This document shows, piece after piece, positions 34,303 through 41,877 of a stretch of DNA of 64,000 bases (positions are counted from its first letter, which is position 1; the number at the start of each line of letters is the position of its first letter). This stretch comes from Leifsonia sp. Root227. Its GTDB lineage: Bacteria > Actinomycetota > Actinomycetes > Actinomycetales > Microbacteriaceae. The DNA lies in contig NZ_LMIO01000002.1 of assembly GCF_001428745.1 (NCBI RefSeq), positions 1 through 64,000 of the forward strand, written 5' to 3'. The notes under the pieces are model-generated. The model saw only the letters and a program-made list of their open reading frames with translations. It searched no databases and was not told the DNA's origin. Both the position numbers and the translations under genes were made by a program.

Positions 34303-35330
34303 GCCGCATCCAGCCCGTCGATGCCGAACGCGGAGGGCGTGACCTGCCGCAGCCGCTCTGGGCGCTCGGTCCACCAGGCGGGCGCAGGCAGGGCGATGAG
34401 TGCGACGTGGCGCGCGATGGAGAGTCCGTCGACCTGGAGGATGTCGCGGGAGATCGAGTCGATCGTGACGATGATCTCGGGGGAGGACGCCTCCAGCGAT
34501 CCGTCGCGCAGCACGGCGAGGACTTCGGAGCGCGCGACCAGGCGCAGGAGCGCTCCGTCGTCTGCTGTCACCTCGACGGCGGAGGAGTACGCGTCGGACG
34601 GTGCAGCCTCGACGGCCGCGACGCGTCCCGTGCCGAGCATCCGGCCGCCGAGGCGTCCCGCGAGCTCGGAGAGCGGTGCGGCCGCCGCCGCGTCGAACGC
34701 CGTCCCCAGTTCGAGCGCCCGCTCGTAGCCGTCGTGCACCGCGTGCTCGATCAGATCGCCCACGGTGAACCCGGCGACCACGACACCGGCCGCTCCGCCG
34801 GCCTGCACGATCGCGCCGCGCACCAGGCTCTCGACGTCCGCTGCGCGGTCTGTCTCGATCAGGACGACGCCTCCAGCGCCGGAGCCGCAGACCGTGACCG
34901 TTCCAGGCACCCGGTCGATGAACAGCGACAGCTGGTCGAGCCGGGGGAGCGCGCGACCCATGAAGTCCGCATCCACAAGGGCGAGACGGCCGGCGAGAGT
35001 GAGCGGGGTCAGCCCGTTCAGGCCCGCGCCCTCCAGCGGACAGACAGCGCCAGCGCGAACGCCCGTCCATCGCTCAGCGGCGGCGATCAGCTCGTCGAAC
35101 GGGTCGGAGCCTGGGATGCGCTCGGTCAGCAGATACGTCGACCCCGCGAACGCCGCGGCGATGCACGGAGTGGCTGGATCGAGCCCGGCGACCGGATGCA
35201 CGGTGAGCGGCCAGTCCGCGTCCGCCAGCATCAACTCGAGCATGGTCGTCGTGCCTCCGCCACCGGAGCCGAGCAGCGAGAACCCCCTGGCCAGCGACGG
35301 CAGGTCGCCGTGCTCGAGGGTTCTCGCCAT
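34299..35330 (-). CDS. DUF917 protein, divergent third paralogue
   Basis: 343 residues, in the S-methyl-thiohydantoin desulfurase-like (DUF917) family but less typical. The N-terminal motif is LGSGGGGTTTML, where the two sister proteins have LGTGGGGDPYIG. The stretch matching MGAPTVMIEK is replaced by AGSTYLLTERIPG. It still keeps PLEGAGLNGLTPL in the place of the E-G-G/G-V-N-S loop and an aspartate in DADFMGRALP. The altered glycine-loop and missing Asp-Pro-Tyr suggest a different substrate or a non-catalytic subunit. It starts 3 bp after the DUF917-2 stop and overlaps PucR by 4 bases. Confidence 0.75.
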   Translation of the reverse strand: MARTLEHGDLPSLARGFSLLGSGGGGTTTMLELMLADADWPLTVHPVAGLDPATPCIAAAFAGSTYLLTERIPGSDPFDELIAAAERWTGVRAGAVCPLEGAGLNGLTPLTLAGRLALVDADFMGRALPRLDQLSLFIDRVPGTVTVCGSGAGGVVLIETDRAADVESLVRGAIVQAGGAAGVVVAGFTVGDLIEHAVHDGYERALELGTAFDAAAAAPLSELAGRLGGRMLGTGRVAAVEAAPSDAYSSAVEVTADDGALLRLVARSEVLAVLRDGSLEASSPEIIVTIDSISRDILQVDGLSIARHVALIALPAPAWWTERPERLRQVTPSAFGIDGLDAA

Positions 35331-35333
35331 GCC

Positions 35334-36437
35334 TCAAGCGTAGACGGGCGCGGATTCGACCGGCACGAACGGCTCGGTGAGACCGAACGCGCTCGGCCCG
35401 AACGCGGCGAGCGCTTCCGGCGTGCGCATCATCTCGGGGGTGGAGATGCCGAGCACGCGGACGCGCTGGCCGTAGCGCAGACCCTCGGTCGTGATGGGCT
35501 CTCCCGATTCGACGTCGACGACGCAGATCAGATCGGGGACGATGGCCACGACCTCGTCGCCGTGGTGGGCGATGAGGTTCTCGTTCTGGAAGCGGATCTC
35601 CAGCGTGTCGTCGTCTCCGTCCAGGGAGGTGATCGTCGCGCGGCCCTTCGCGAATCCCTCCGTCGTGCGCCGCTCGACGTCGGTGACCTTTCCGGTGAAG
35701 AGCTCGCGGACCTCGGAGTACAGGGTCGTCGACAGCGTGCTCGCAATCGCAGCGAACGGCGACCGGTGCTCCTCCCTGGCCTCGCGGATGGCGCGGCCGA
35801 TGGCGAGCGCCATCGAGAGGGTGCGCGGGACAGCGGTGCGCTTGACGTCGGCTCCTGTCATCGCGTACTCGGCGATGTGTGCCACACCGCCCAGCCGGAT
35901 GGTGACGCCGCGCGCCAGCCACTCCATCTGCCTGTCGTCGTCTCCCGTGTCGATGATCACCCGCTCGCCCCGCTCTCCTGCGAGGGCGAGCGGGGAGCCG
36001 TGCACGCCGTAGACGGCGAAAGTCTCCATGGAGAGCTCGGGGAACGCGCGGCCCATGCCGTCCGCATCCACCACAGGTAGCCCGGTCTCCGCCGCGACGA
36101 TGAGCGGGATCATCGAGTTGATGCCGCCGCACTCGATCGGCATGGTCGCGTCGGCCTTCCTGCCGAGATGCTCCTCGAGCGTGCGCAGCGCGAGGGTGGG
36201 CTCCGTGCCGGCGGGGATCTTCTCGATCATGACCGTCGGAGCCCCCATTTGGGCGGTCGGGATGACGAACAGGTCGTCAGCGAGCTCGTCGGGATCAAGG
36301 ATGGTGATCGAGCTGTCGCCGAGGACGCGCTCTACCAGCATCGTGCCGATGTACGGGTCTCCTCCTCCTCCGGTGCCGAGGAGGGTCGCTCCGCGGGCGA
36401 GGTCGGGCAGGTCGGCCGCAGTCAACTGCCAGCTCAT
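35334..36437 (-). CDS. DUF917 protein (thiohydantoin desulfurase-like), second copy
   Basis: A 367-residue cytoplasmic protein. Typical DUF917 motifs: LGTGGGGDPYIG (20-31), AQMGAPTVMIEKI, PIECGGINSMIPL, VVDADGMGRAFPEL, FQNENLIA and GEPITTEGLRYGQRVRV. Two domains are expected: an N-terminal one to about 170 and a C-terminal one. The family includes a desulfurase acting on thiohydantoin propionate in ergothioneine breakdown, and members usually sit beside HyuA-type genes, as here. It overlaps DUF917-1 by 4 bases (ATGA). Confidence 0.88.
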   Translation of the reverse strand: MSWQLTAADLPDLARGATLLGTGGGGDPYIGTMLVERVLGDSSITILDPDELADDLFVIPTAQMGAPTVMIEKIPAGTEPTLALRTLEEHLGRKADATMPIECGGINSMIPLIVAAETGLPVVDADGMGRAFPELSMETFAVYGVHGSPLALAGERGERVIIDTGDDDRQMEWLARGVTIRLGGVAHIAEYAMTGADVKRTAVPRTLSMALAIGRAIREAREEHRSPFAAIASTLSTTLYSEVRELFTGKVTDVERRTTEGFAKGRATITSLDGDDDTLEIRFQNENLIAHHGDEVVAIVPDLICVVDVESGEPITTEGLRYGQRVRVLGISTPEMMRTPEALAAFGPSAFGLTEPFVPVESAPVYA

Positions 36438-37540
36438 GCCGTCGCCTCCGCCGGCTCCGCGGTTACCGCCGCTTCCTGCGTGCCGTCGAAGCGGTGCGAC
36501 GGCACGTCGTAGCCGAAGTAGCCAGGGCCGACCATCGCGAGAGCGTCTGCGGAGTGCCAGCGCGGGTCGCTCGGCGCGGCGACGACCCGCACCCGCTGAC
36601 CGTAGCGCAGGCCCTCGGTGGTGATCGGCTCTCCCGAGTCGTGGTCGAGCACGATGATGAGGTCCGGAGTGGTCACCAGGACCTCGCCGTCCGCCTCCGC
36701 GATCAGATGCTCGTTCTGGAACGACAGCGTGAGAGTGCAGTTCGGATTCTCGATCCGCGCGGTGCCTCTGGCGAACCCGGAGGTGGTCCCGCGGTGCACG
36801 TCGACCACCTTGCCTGCGAAGAACTCGCGGCCGCCGAGCAGCTCGACGGTGCGGCCGACGGCGTCCTCCTTGGCGGCTCGTGCGTCCGCGATGCCTGCGC
36901 CGATGGCGATGCAGTGCTGCAGCGAGCCTGGCACGAGCGCTTCGCGGGCGACGGCGCCCTCCATCGGGAAGCCGGAGATCATGATGGAGCAGCCCATCTC
37001 GACGCAGGCGACGCGGGCGATGCGCTCCGTCCAGTGGTTGTCGACCGTCTGCAGCACGCCGACGTTGCCTTTCTCGTCGCTGAACGCGAGCGGGGAGGCG
37101 GTGACGCCGTAGAGGGTGGGGAGGACCATCTGCAGCTCGGGGAAGGCGCGGCCCATGCCGTCGCCGTCGATCAGCGGAAGGCCGAGCGCTGCGGCGGCCG
37201 CGACCGGGATGGTGGAGTTGACGCCGCCCACCTCCGCGCAGGCGATGTGGGTCACAGGGCGGCCCAGGTAGGTGCCGAGCGCGGCCACGGGCGCGATGAC
37301 CTCATCCAGGCTGGGCAGCTTCTCGACCATCACGGTCGGGGCGCCCATCATGGCGACGGTGAGCACGAGCGCGTCGTCCGGCACCTCGTCCAGGGTGACG
37401 ACGGTGACTTCGCCGTGCTCGGCGAGCGCCTGCTTCGCCAGCAGGGAGCCGATGTACGGATCGCCTCCTCCTCCGGTGCCGAGGACGGCTGCGCCGCGGG
37501 CGAGGGCGGGGACGAGGTCGGCGGTCAGTGTCCAGCTCAC
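36434..37540 (-). CDS. DUF917 protein (thiohydantoin desulfurase-like), first copy
   Basis: 368 residues. The motifs are LGTGGGGDPYIG, AMMGAPTVMVEKLP, EVGGVNSTIPV, LIDGDGMGRAFPEL, FQNEHLIAEADGEVLV and GEPITTEGLRYGQRV. It is clearly paralogous to the next gene but differs through its length, so the two are not a recent duplication. The start is GTG 37540, overlapping the HyuA stop as GTGA. Two intact copies side by side suggest a hetero-oligomer or two related substrates. Confidence 0.88.
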   Translation of the reverse strand: MSWTLTADLVPALARGAAVLGTGGGGDPYIGSLLAKQALAEHGEVTVVTLDEVPDDALVLTVAMMGAPTVMVEKLPSLDEVIAPVAALGTYLGRPVTHIACAEVGGVNSTIPVAAAAALGLPLIDGDGMGRAFPELQMVLPTLYGVTASPLAFSDEKGNVGVLQTVDNHWTERIARVACVEMGCSIMISGFPMEGAVAREALVPGSLQHCIAIGAGIADARAAKEDAVGRTVELLGGREFFAGKVVDVHRGTTSGFARGTARIENPNCTLTLSFQNEHLIAEADGEVLVTTPDLIIVLDHDSGEPITTEGLRYGQRVRVVAAPSDPRWHSADALAMVGPGYFGYDVPSHRFDGTQEAAVTAEPAEATA

Positions 37541-39090
37541 ACCTGCACCCCCATGTCCAGATCGCCGACGGCTTTCACCCTGATGCGGGTGGCGTTGCCC
37601 GGCAGGTATGGGATGGGCACCTCGTCGAAGTCGACGATGGCGACGGACTGCGGGGATGCTCCGGCCGCGATGGCCTTGTCGACGGCCTCCGCGCGCACCT
37701 CGGCGATGGCCTGCTCGCGCCGGCCGGGCTCGATGGCGTACACCTTGTCGATCTCGCCGCCGACTTGGGCGATGGATGCGCCGATCGCGTTGGCGACGGC
37801 GTAGTTCTCCGGGCGGTGCACGGTGCCGAACAGCGGGAGCTCGTCCGGCAGCAGGATGGAGCCGCCGCCGACGGCGACGACGGGGATGGGGTCCGGCGAC
37901 GTGCGCATCCGGTCGACGGCCTCTGCGACGCGCTCGGCGATCCTGTCGAGGACCCGGGCGACGAAGGCGGGGTCGAGGTGCGCGACGAGCGCAGGGTCGC
38001 CGATCTGGGCGCGGCCGGCGGCGACCGCGATGTCCGTGGCGGTGAGGGTGGAACCGCCGAAGACCAGCGCCTCCGTGCTGAGCCGGTAGCCGACCGACTC
38101 GGGGCCGACCTCTCCGGTCTCCAGGTCGACGATGCTGCCGCCGCCGATGCCGATGGACAGCACGTCCGGCATCCGGAAGTTGGTGCGGACCCCTGCCACC
38201 TTGACCTCGTTGGCGGTCTCGCGGGGGAACCCGTTGACCAGCAGGCCGATGTCGGCCGTCGTGCCGCCGATGTCGACCACGGCGCAGGTGTCCAGCCCGC
38301 TGGTGAGGGCGGCGCCGCGCATCGAGTTCGTCGGCCCCGATGCGAAGGTGGCGACGGGGTAGAGGCGCACGTAGTCCTCGTCCATCAGCGTTCCGTCGTT
38401 CTGGCTGAGGAAGATCGGAGCGTCGATGCCCTGGGCGCGGACGGCGGCGGTGAGGCCGTCGACGATCTCGGAGGCGAGCTCGCGGAGAGCGGCGTTGATG
38501 ATCGTCGCGTTCTCGCGTTCGAGCAGGCCGATGCGGCCGATCTCGTGGGAGAGCGAGATCGCGACGTCGTCGCCGAGCGTCTCGGCGATGATGGCAGCCG
38601 CGCGGGTCTCCAGGTCGTGGTTGACCGGGCTGAACACCGACGAGATGGCCACGGAGCGCACGCCGTTCTCCGCCATGTCGACCGCCAGGCGGGTCAGCTC
38701 CTCCGGGTCGAGCGGGGAGATGGGGCGTCCGTCGAACTCGTACCCGCCGTGCGCCAGATAGCCGCGTGCGCCGATCGCCTGCTTGAGCGGCTCCGGCCAG
38801 TCCACCAGCGGAGGGAGGGCGCGCGTCGCAGGGAGGCCGAGGCGGAGCGCCGCCGTCGGGGCGAGGCGCTTCGCCTCGACCAGCGCGTTGATGAAGTGGG
38901 TCGTGCCGATCATCACCGCGCTGATGTCGGCGCCGTCGAAGTGCTGCGCCTCCCTGAGGGATTCGATGGCCTGGACGATGCCGGTCGTCACGTCAGGGCT
39001 GGTCGAGTTCTTGGTGCCGGCCAGCGTCTGCTTGCCGTCCATGAGCACTGCGTCGGTGTTGGTTCCTCCGACGTCGATGCCGATATGCAT
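37537..39090 (-). CDS. hyuA: Hydantoinase/5-oxoprolinase family protein (HyuA type)
   Basis: A 517-residue member of the HyuA branch of the hydantoinase/oxoprolinase superfamily, ATP-dependent ring-opening enzymes for cyclic amides. The first ATP-site strand is GIDVGGTNTDAVLMDG (4-19); the second is AVVDIGGTTADIGLLVNG; FASGPTNSMRGAA and SIGIGGGSIVDL are also present. No HyuB subunit is found in the window, so the DUF917 proteins may be its partners. ATG 39090 directly begins the ATP motif. The permease gene ends 47 bp upstream. Confidence 0.88.
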   Translation of the reverse strand: MHIGIDVGGTNTDAVLMDGKQTLAGTKNSTSPDVTTGIVQAIESLREAQHFDGADISAVMIGTTHFINALVEAKRLAPTAALRLGLPATRALPPLVDWPEPLKQAIGARGYLAHGGYEFDGRPISPLDPEELTRLAVDMAENGVRSVAISSVFSPVNHDLETRAAAIIAETLGDDVAISLSHEIGRIGLLERENATIINAALRELASEIVDGLTAAVRAQGIDAPIFLSQNDGTLMDEDYVRLYPVATFASGPTNSMRGAALTSGLDTCAVVDIGGTTADIGLLVNGFPRETANEVKVAGVRTNFRMPDVLSIGIGGGSIVDLETGEVGPESVGYRLSTEALVFGGSTLTATDIAVAAGRAQIGDPALVAHLDPAFVARVLDRIAERVAEAVDRMRTSPDPIPVVAVGGGSILLPDELPLFGTVHRPENYAVANAIGASIAQVGGEIDKVYAIEPGRREQAIAEVRAEAVDKAIAAGASPQSVAIVDFDEVPIPYLPGNATRIRVKAVGDLDMGVQV

Positions 39091-39137
39091 ACTTCCCGCT
39101 TTCTTCGTGGTGCTGGTGGTGCGTGTGCTGCCGATGG

Positions 39138-40538
39138 TCAGTTGGTGCTGGGGAGCGCTCCGGACTGCTCGCCCGGCTGGTCGCCGACCCGCTCGCTCGT
39201 CTCCGGGTCGACCTGCGCCTCGTCCAGCGCAGGCTGGATGGTGGTGGCGCGGCCGACGCCGCGCACCCAGCCGAGCTTGCCCGCGATCGTGTAGAGCACG
39301 ATCGAGAGGGCGAGCGACAGCAGGGCGGGGATGCCCCAGGTGACGAAGTAGCCGACGACGGCCGAGATGATCCAGATGACGATGGTCGCAGGCACGAACC
39401 GCGGAGCGGTCTGCGGCAGCCGGCCGGATGCGCGGGTCTCGTCGAGCTCGCCGCGCCAGCGCCGCACGAAGAAGTACTCGGCGACCATGATGCCCGCGAT
39501 GGGAGGGAAGGCGACCCCGAGGATGATGAGGAAGCCGGTGAACTGCGACAGGATGCCCGCCGCGGCCAGGATGGAGCCGACCACGCCGAGCACGATGGTG
39601 GTGGTGACGCGGTTGAGGTTCTTCGAGAACGCGGTGGAGATGAAGTTCACCAGGCCGAGGGTGGACGAGTAGAGGTTCCAGTCGTTGATCTTCAGCGTTC
39701 CGGTGATGACGATGATGAGGCCGACGAAACCGATCGACGACGTCACGATGGCGACGATGTCTCCGGTGGCCGCTGCGTGGGCGAGCAGGACGCCGGCGAG
39801 ACCGATCACGAACTCGCCGAGGCTGACGCCGACGACGGTCTGCTTGACCACATCCGCCTTCGAGCGGTTGAACCTGGTCATGTCCGCCGTGATGATCGCG
39901 CCGACGATGAGGCCGCCGGCGACGATGCCGGTGCCCGCCCAGACGCTCATGGTCGGGCCGGGGGCCGGGGAGGTGAGCAGGTCGCCGAAGGAGTGCTTGG
40001 TGAGCTCGCTGATGACGGACCAGCCGACGAGGATCAGGAACAGCGGCACCGTGATGTTGGCCAGCCACTGCATCCCGACGAAGCCGAAGCTGACGATGGC
40101 CGTGACGGCAAGGCCGAAGATCAGGCTCCACGACCAGATCGGCATGACGCCGGGCATCAGCACGTCGAGCGATTGGGCGGAGATGGCGCTCTGGATGCCG
40201 AACCAGCCGATCAGGCTGATGCCGATGGCCAGTCCGACCAGGGATGCGCCGATCTCGCCGAACCCTGTCCAGCGGGCGAGGAGCGCGGTGTTCAGCCCCT
40301 CCTTCTGCCCGATGATGCCGACGATGCACATGATCACCTCGAGGATCACAGAGCCGAGGAGCAGCGCGAGCGCCGCCTCGCCGAACGTCATGCTGTAGCC
40401 GAGGGTGGCGCCGAGCAGGAATTGCGAGAGGGCGGAGACCTGGCCGAAGCGCTGCACCGCGATGCCGAACCAGGGTTTACGGGCATCGGGAGAGACACGG
40501 CTGAGGGCGAAGTCGTCGGCAGGTGCTGTGCGTGCCAT
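39138..40538 (-). CDS. NCS1-family permease (cytosine/purine/hydantoin type)
   Basis: A 466-residue transporter with about 12 TM segments, closest in pattern to the CodB/NCS1 group: DARKPWFGIAVQRFGQVSALSQFLLG at the start, GWFGIQ in TM3 and ITADMTRFNRS after TM6. Family members carry cytosine, allantoin or hydantoins by sodium or proton symport. Mhp1, the hydantoin carrier of Microbacterium, is a distant homologue. First gene of the operon; AGAAGGA lies 6 bases before ATG 40538. It likely brings in the substrate of HyuA and the DUF917 proteins. Confidence 0.88.
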   Translation of the reverse strand: MARTAPADDFALSRVSPDARKPWFGIAVQRFGQVSALSQFLLGATLGYSMTFGEAALALLLGSVILEVIMCIVGIIGQKEGLNTALLARWTGFGEIGASLVGLAIGISLIGWFGIQSAISAQSLDVLMPGVMPIWSWSLIFGLAVTAIVSFGFVGMQWLANITVPLFLILVGWSVISELTKHSFGDLLTSPAPGPTMSVWAGTGIVAGGLIVGAIITADMTRFNRSKADVVKQTVVGVSLGEFVIGLAGVLLAHAAATGDIVAIVTSSIGFVGLIIVITGTLKINDWNLYSSTLGLVNFISTAFSKNLNRVTTTIVLGVVGSILAAAGILSQFTGFLIILGVAFPPIAGIMVAEYFFVRRWRGELDETRASGRLPQTAPRFVPATIVIWIISAVVGYFVTWGIPALLSLALSIVLYTIAGKLGWVRGVGRATTIQPALDEAQVDPETSERVGDQPGEQSGALPSTN

Positions 40539-40604
40539 GGAGTGTCCTTCTGACGGGGGTGGGGGTTGGCGAACAGGTTATGTCGCCACCCACCCCCGCG
40601 CGAT

Positions 40605-40647
40605 GTGCAGAGTGCACTGATCGGCGCGCGACGGGTGCAGGATGCAC
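40605..40647. promoter_or_regulatory. Twin palindromes GTGCA-N3-TGCAC, 30 bp apart
   Basis: GTGCA-GAG-TGCAC (40605-40617) and GTGCA-GGA-TGCAC (40635-40647) both lie upstream of the NCS1 permease start (40538, minus strand). They are exactly 30 bp apart, about three helical turns, so a dimer pair would bind one DNA face. They are the best candidate operator of the operon; the PucR protein encoded inside it is the natural binder. An imperfect G-rich/C-rich dyad lies between them and the gene (about 40555-40597). Confidence 0.6.
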
Positions 40648-40680
40648 ATGGCTGTTGTCCGGCGGCGTCGTGCAGCTCGG

Positions 40681-41067
40681 TCAGGCGGTGAGGATGCGCA
40701 CCGCCGGCACATCCGCCGCTGCCCACTCCAGCGCCGCCAGCTCGGTCGTGCGCACCCAGAGGAGCGCGTCGTGGTCCGTGCTGCGCGACGGCAGGTCTCC
40801 TGTCAGCTCCGCGCGATAGCAGGCGAGGTCGATCGACCGGCCGCCCGACTCCGTGACGCTGCGGTCGATCAGCTCGCCGACCAGGATGCCGACGCCGAGC
40901 TCCTCACGGATCTCGCGCACCAGGGCTGCCTCCGGCGTCTCTCCGGTCTCGACCTTGCCGCCTGGGAACTCCCAGAGGCCGGCCGCATCCTTGCCGGGCG
41001 CGCGGCGGCACGCCAGCACGCGCCCGTCGCGCACGAGGACGGCTGCCACCACTTCGAGGGGTTCCAC
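40681..41067 (-). CDS. NUDIX hydrolase (MutT-like)
   Basis: A 128-residue enzyme. The Nudix box is complete (GGKVETGETPEAALVREI then REELGV: G-x5-E-x7-R-E-U-x-E-E-x-G-U). WEFPGG just before it and the size point to MutT/(deoxy)nucleoside triphosphate diphosphatase, cleaning oxidised nucleotides or cytidine forms. The start is GTG 41067 (no ATG in the region). It lies 142 bp upstream of the permease operon on the same strand but is separated from it by the palindromes. Confidence 0.88.
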   Translation of the reverse strand: MEPLEVVAAVLVRDGRVLACRRAPGKDAAGLWEFPGGKVETGETPEAALVREIREELGVGILVGELIDRSVTESGGRSIDLACYRAELTGDLPSRSTDHDALLWVRTTELAALEWAAADVPAVRILTA

Positions 41068-41133
41068 ACGTCCATCCTGCCCCTCCAGCGCGGAAACCGC
41101 CGGACCGCCACAGGCGCGCGGTAGCATCCAGAA

Positions 41134-41829
41134 ATGCAGGCACAGCCGGGTGAAGGCGCCGTCGAGGGGACGAGACCGCTCGTCGTGGTCGGATTCGTCG
41201 TCAGTCTGATCGCCCAGCTCGGGATGATCGTGCTCGGAGTGCTGCTCATCGCCGCCGACGACGACGATGCCACGTTCCTCATCCTCCTCGCTGTCTGGTG
41301 CGGCATCGCAACGCTCTACGAGGCCGTGACGCTGATCGTTCTCGGCCGGCTGGCGAAACGTCCTCCGCCTCCGCCGGGGCACCGGCCGACGCGCATCGAG
41401 GTGAGCCGCGTGGCGAGGGTCGTCTCCCTGACGGCCACCATCCTGTCGAGCCTGATCGGCCTGTTCGCGGCGTTCTCCGTGCTCGGGCTGCACAACGATC
41501 CGACCGTCGGCTCCCTGATCGACGTCGTGGGGGTCTGGGCGATGCTGCTGTCGTGGGGCTTCCTGCACTGGGGCTTCGCGCAGGTGTACTACCAGCGCTA
41601 CTACGCGGCGGAGGAGCCGCCATTCCGGTTCCCGAACACCGAGCATCCGCGGATCGTCGACTTCGTCTACTTCTCGTACACGGTCGGGACCAGCTTCGCC
41701 GCCTCCGATGTGGAAGTGCTGTCCACCCGGGTGCGCTGGACGATCGTCTGGCACTCGGTGATCAGCTTCTTCTTCAACGGGCTGATCATCGTGCTCGCGC
41801 TGAACACGATCACCGGGGCTGCCGGCTGA
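41134..41829 (+). CDS. DUF1345 integral membrane protein
   Basis: A 231-residue protein with four or five TM segments. The family mark is the C-terminal run VDFVYFSYTVGTSFAASDVEV, followed by RVRWTIVWHSVISFFFNGLI. An acidic DDDD stretch follows TM2 and a PPPPP stretch lies in the next loop. The function of DUF1345 is unknown; the region resembles a channel-pore helix pair. ATG 41134 is chosen although no strong Shine-Dalgarno is seen. Divergent from the NUDIX gene. Confidence 0.8.
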   Translation: MQAQPGEGAVEGTRPLVVVGFVVSLIAQLGMIVLGVLLIAADDDDATFLILLAVWCGIATLYEAVTLIVLGRLAKRPPPPPGHRPTRIEVSRVARVVSLTATILSSLIGLFAAFSVLGLHNDPTVGSLIDVVGVWAMLLSWGFLHWGFAQVYYQRYYAAEEPPFRFPNTEHPRIVDFVYFSYTVGTSFAASDVEVLSTRVRWTIVWHSVISFFFNGLIIVLALNTITGAAG

Positions 41830-41877
41830 GGCTGGCCGGTGAGTCTGCCCGCCGCGCGTGCCTGCTGAGTATGGCGG

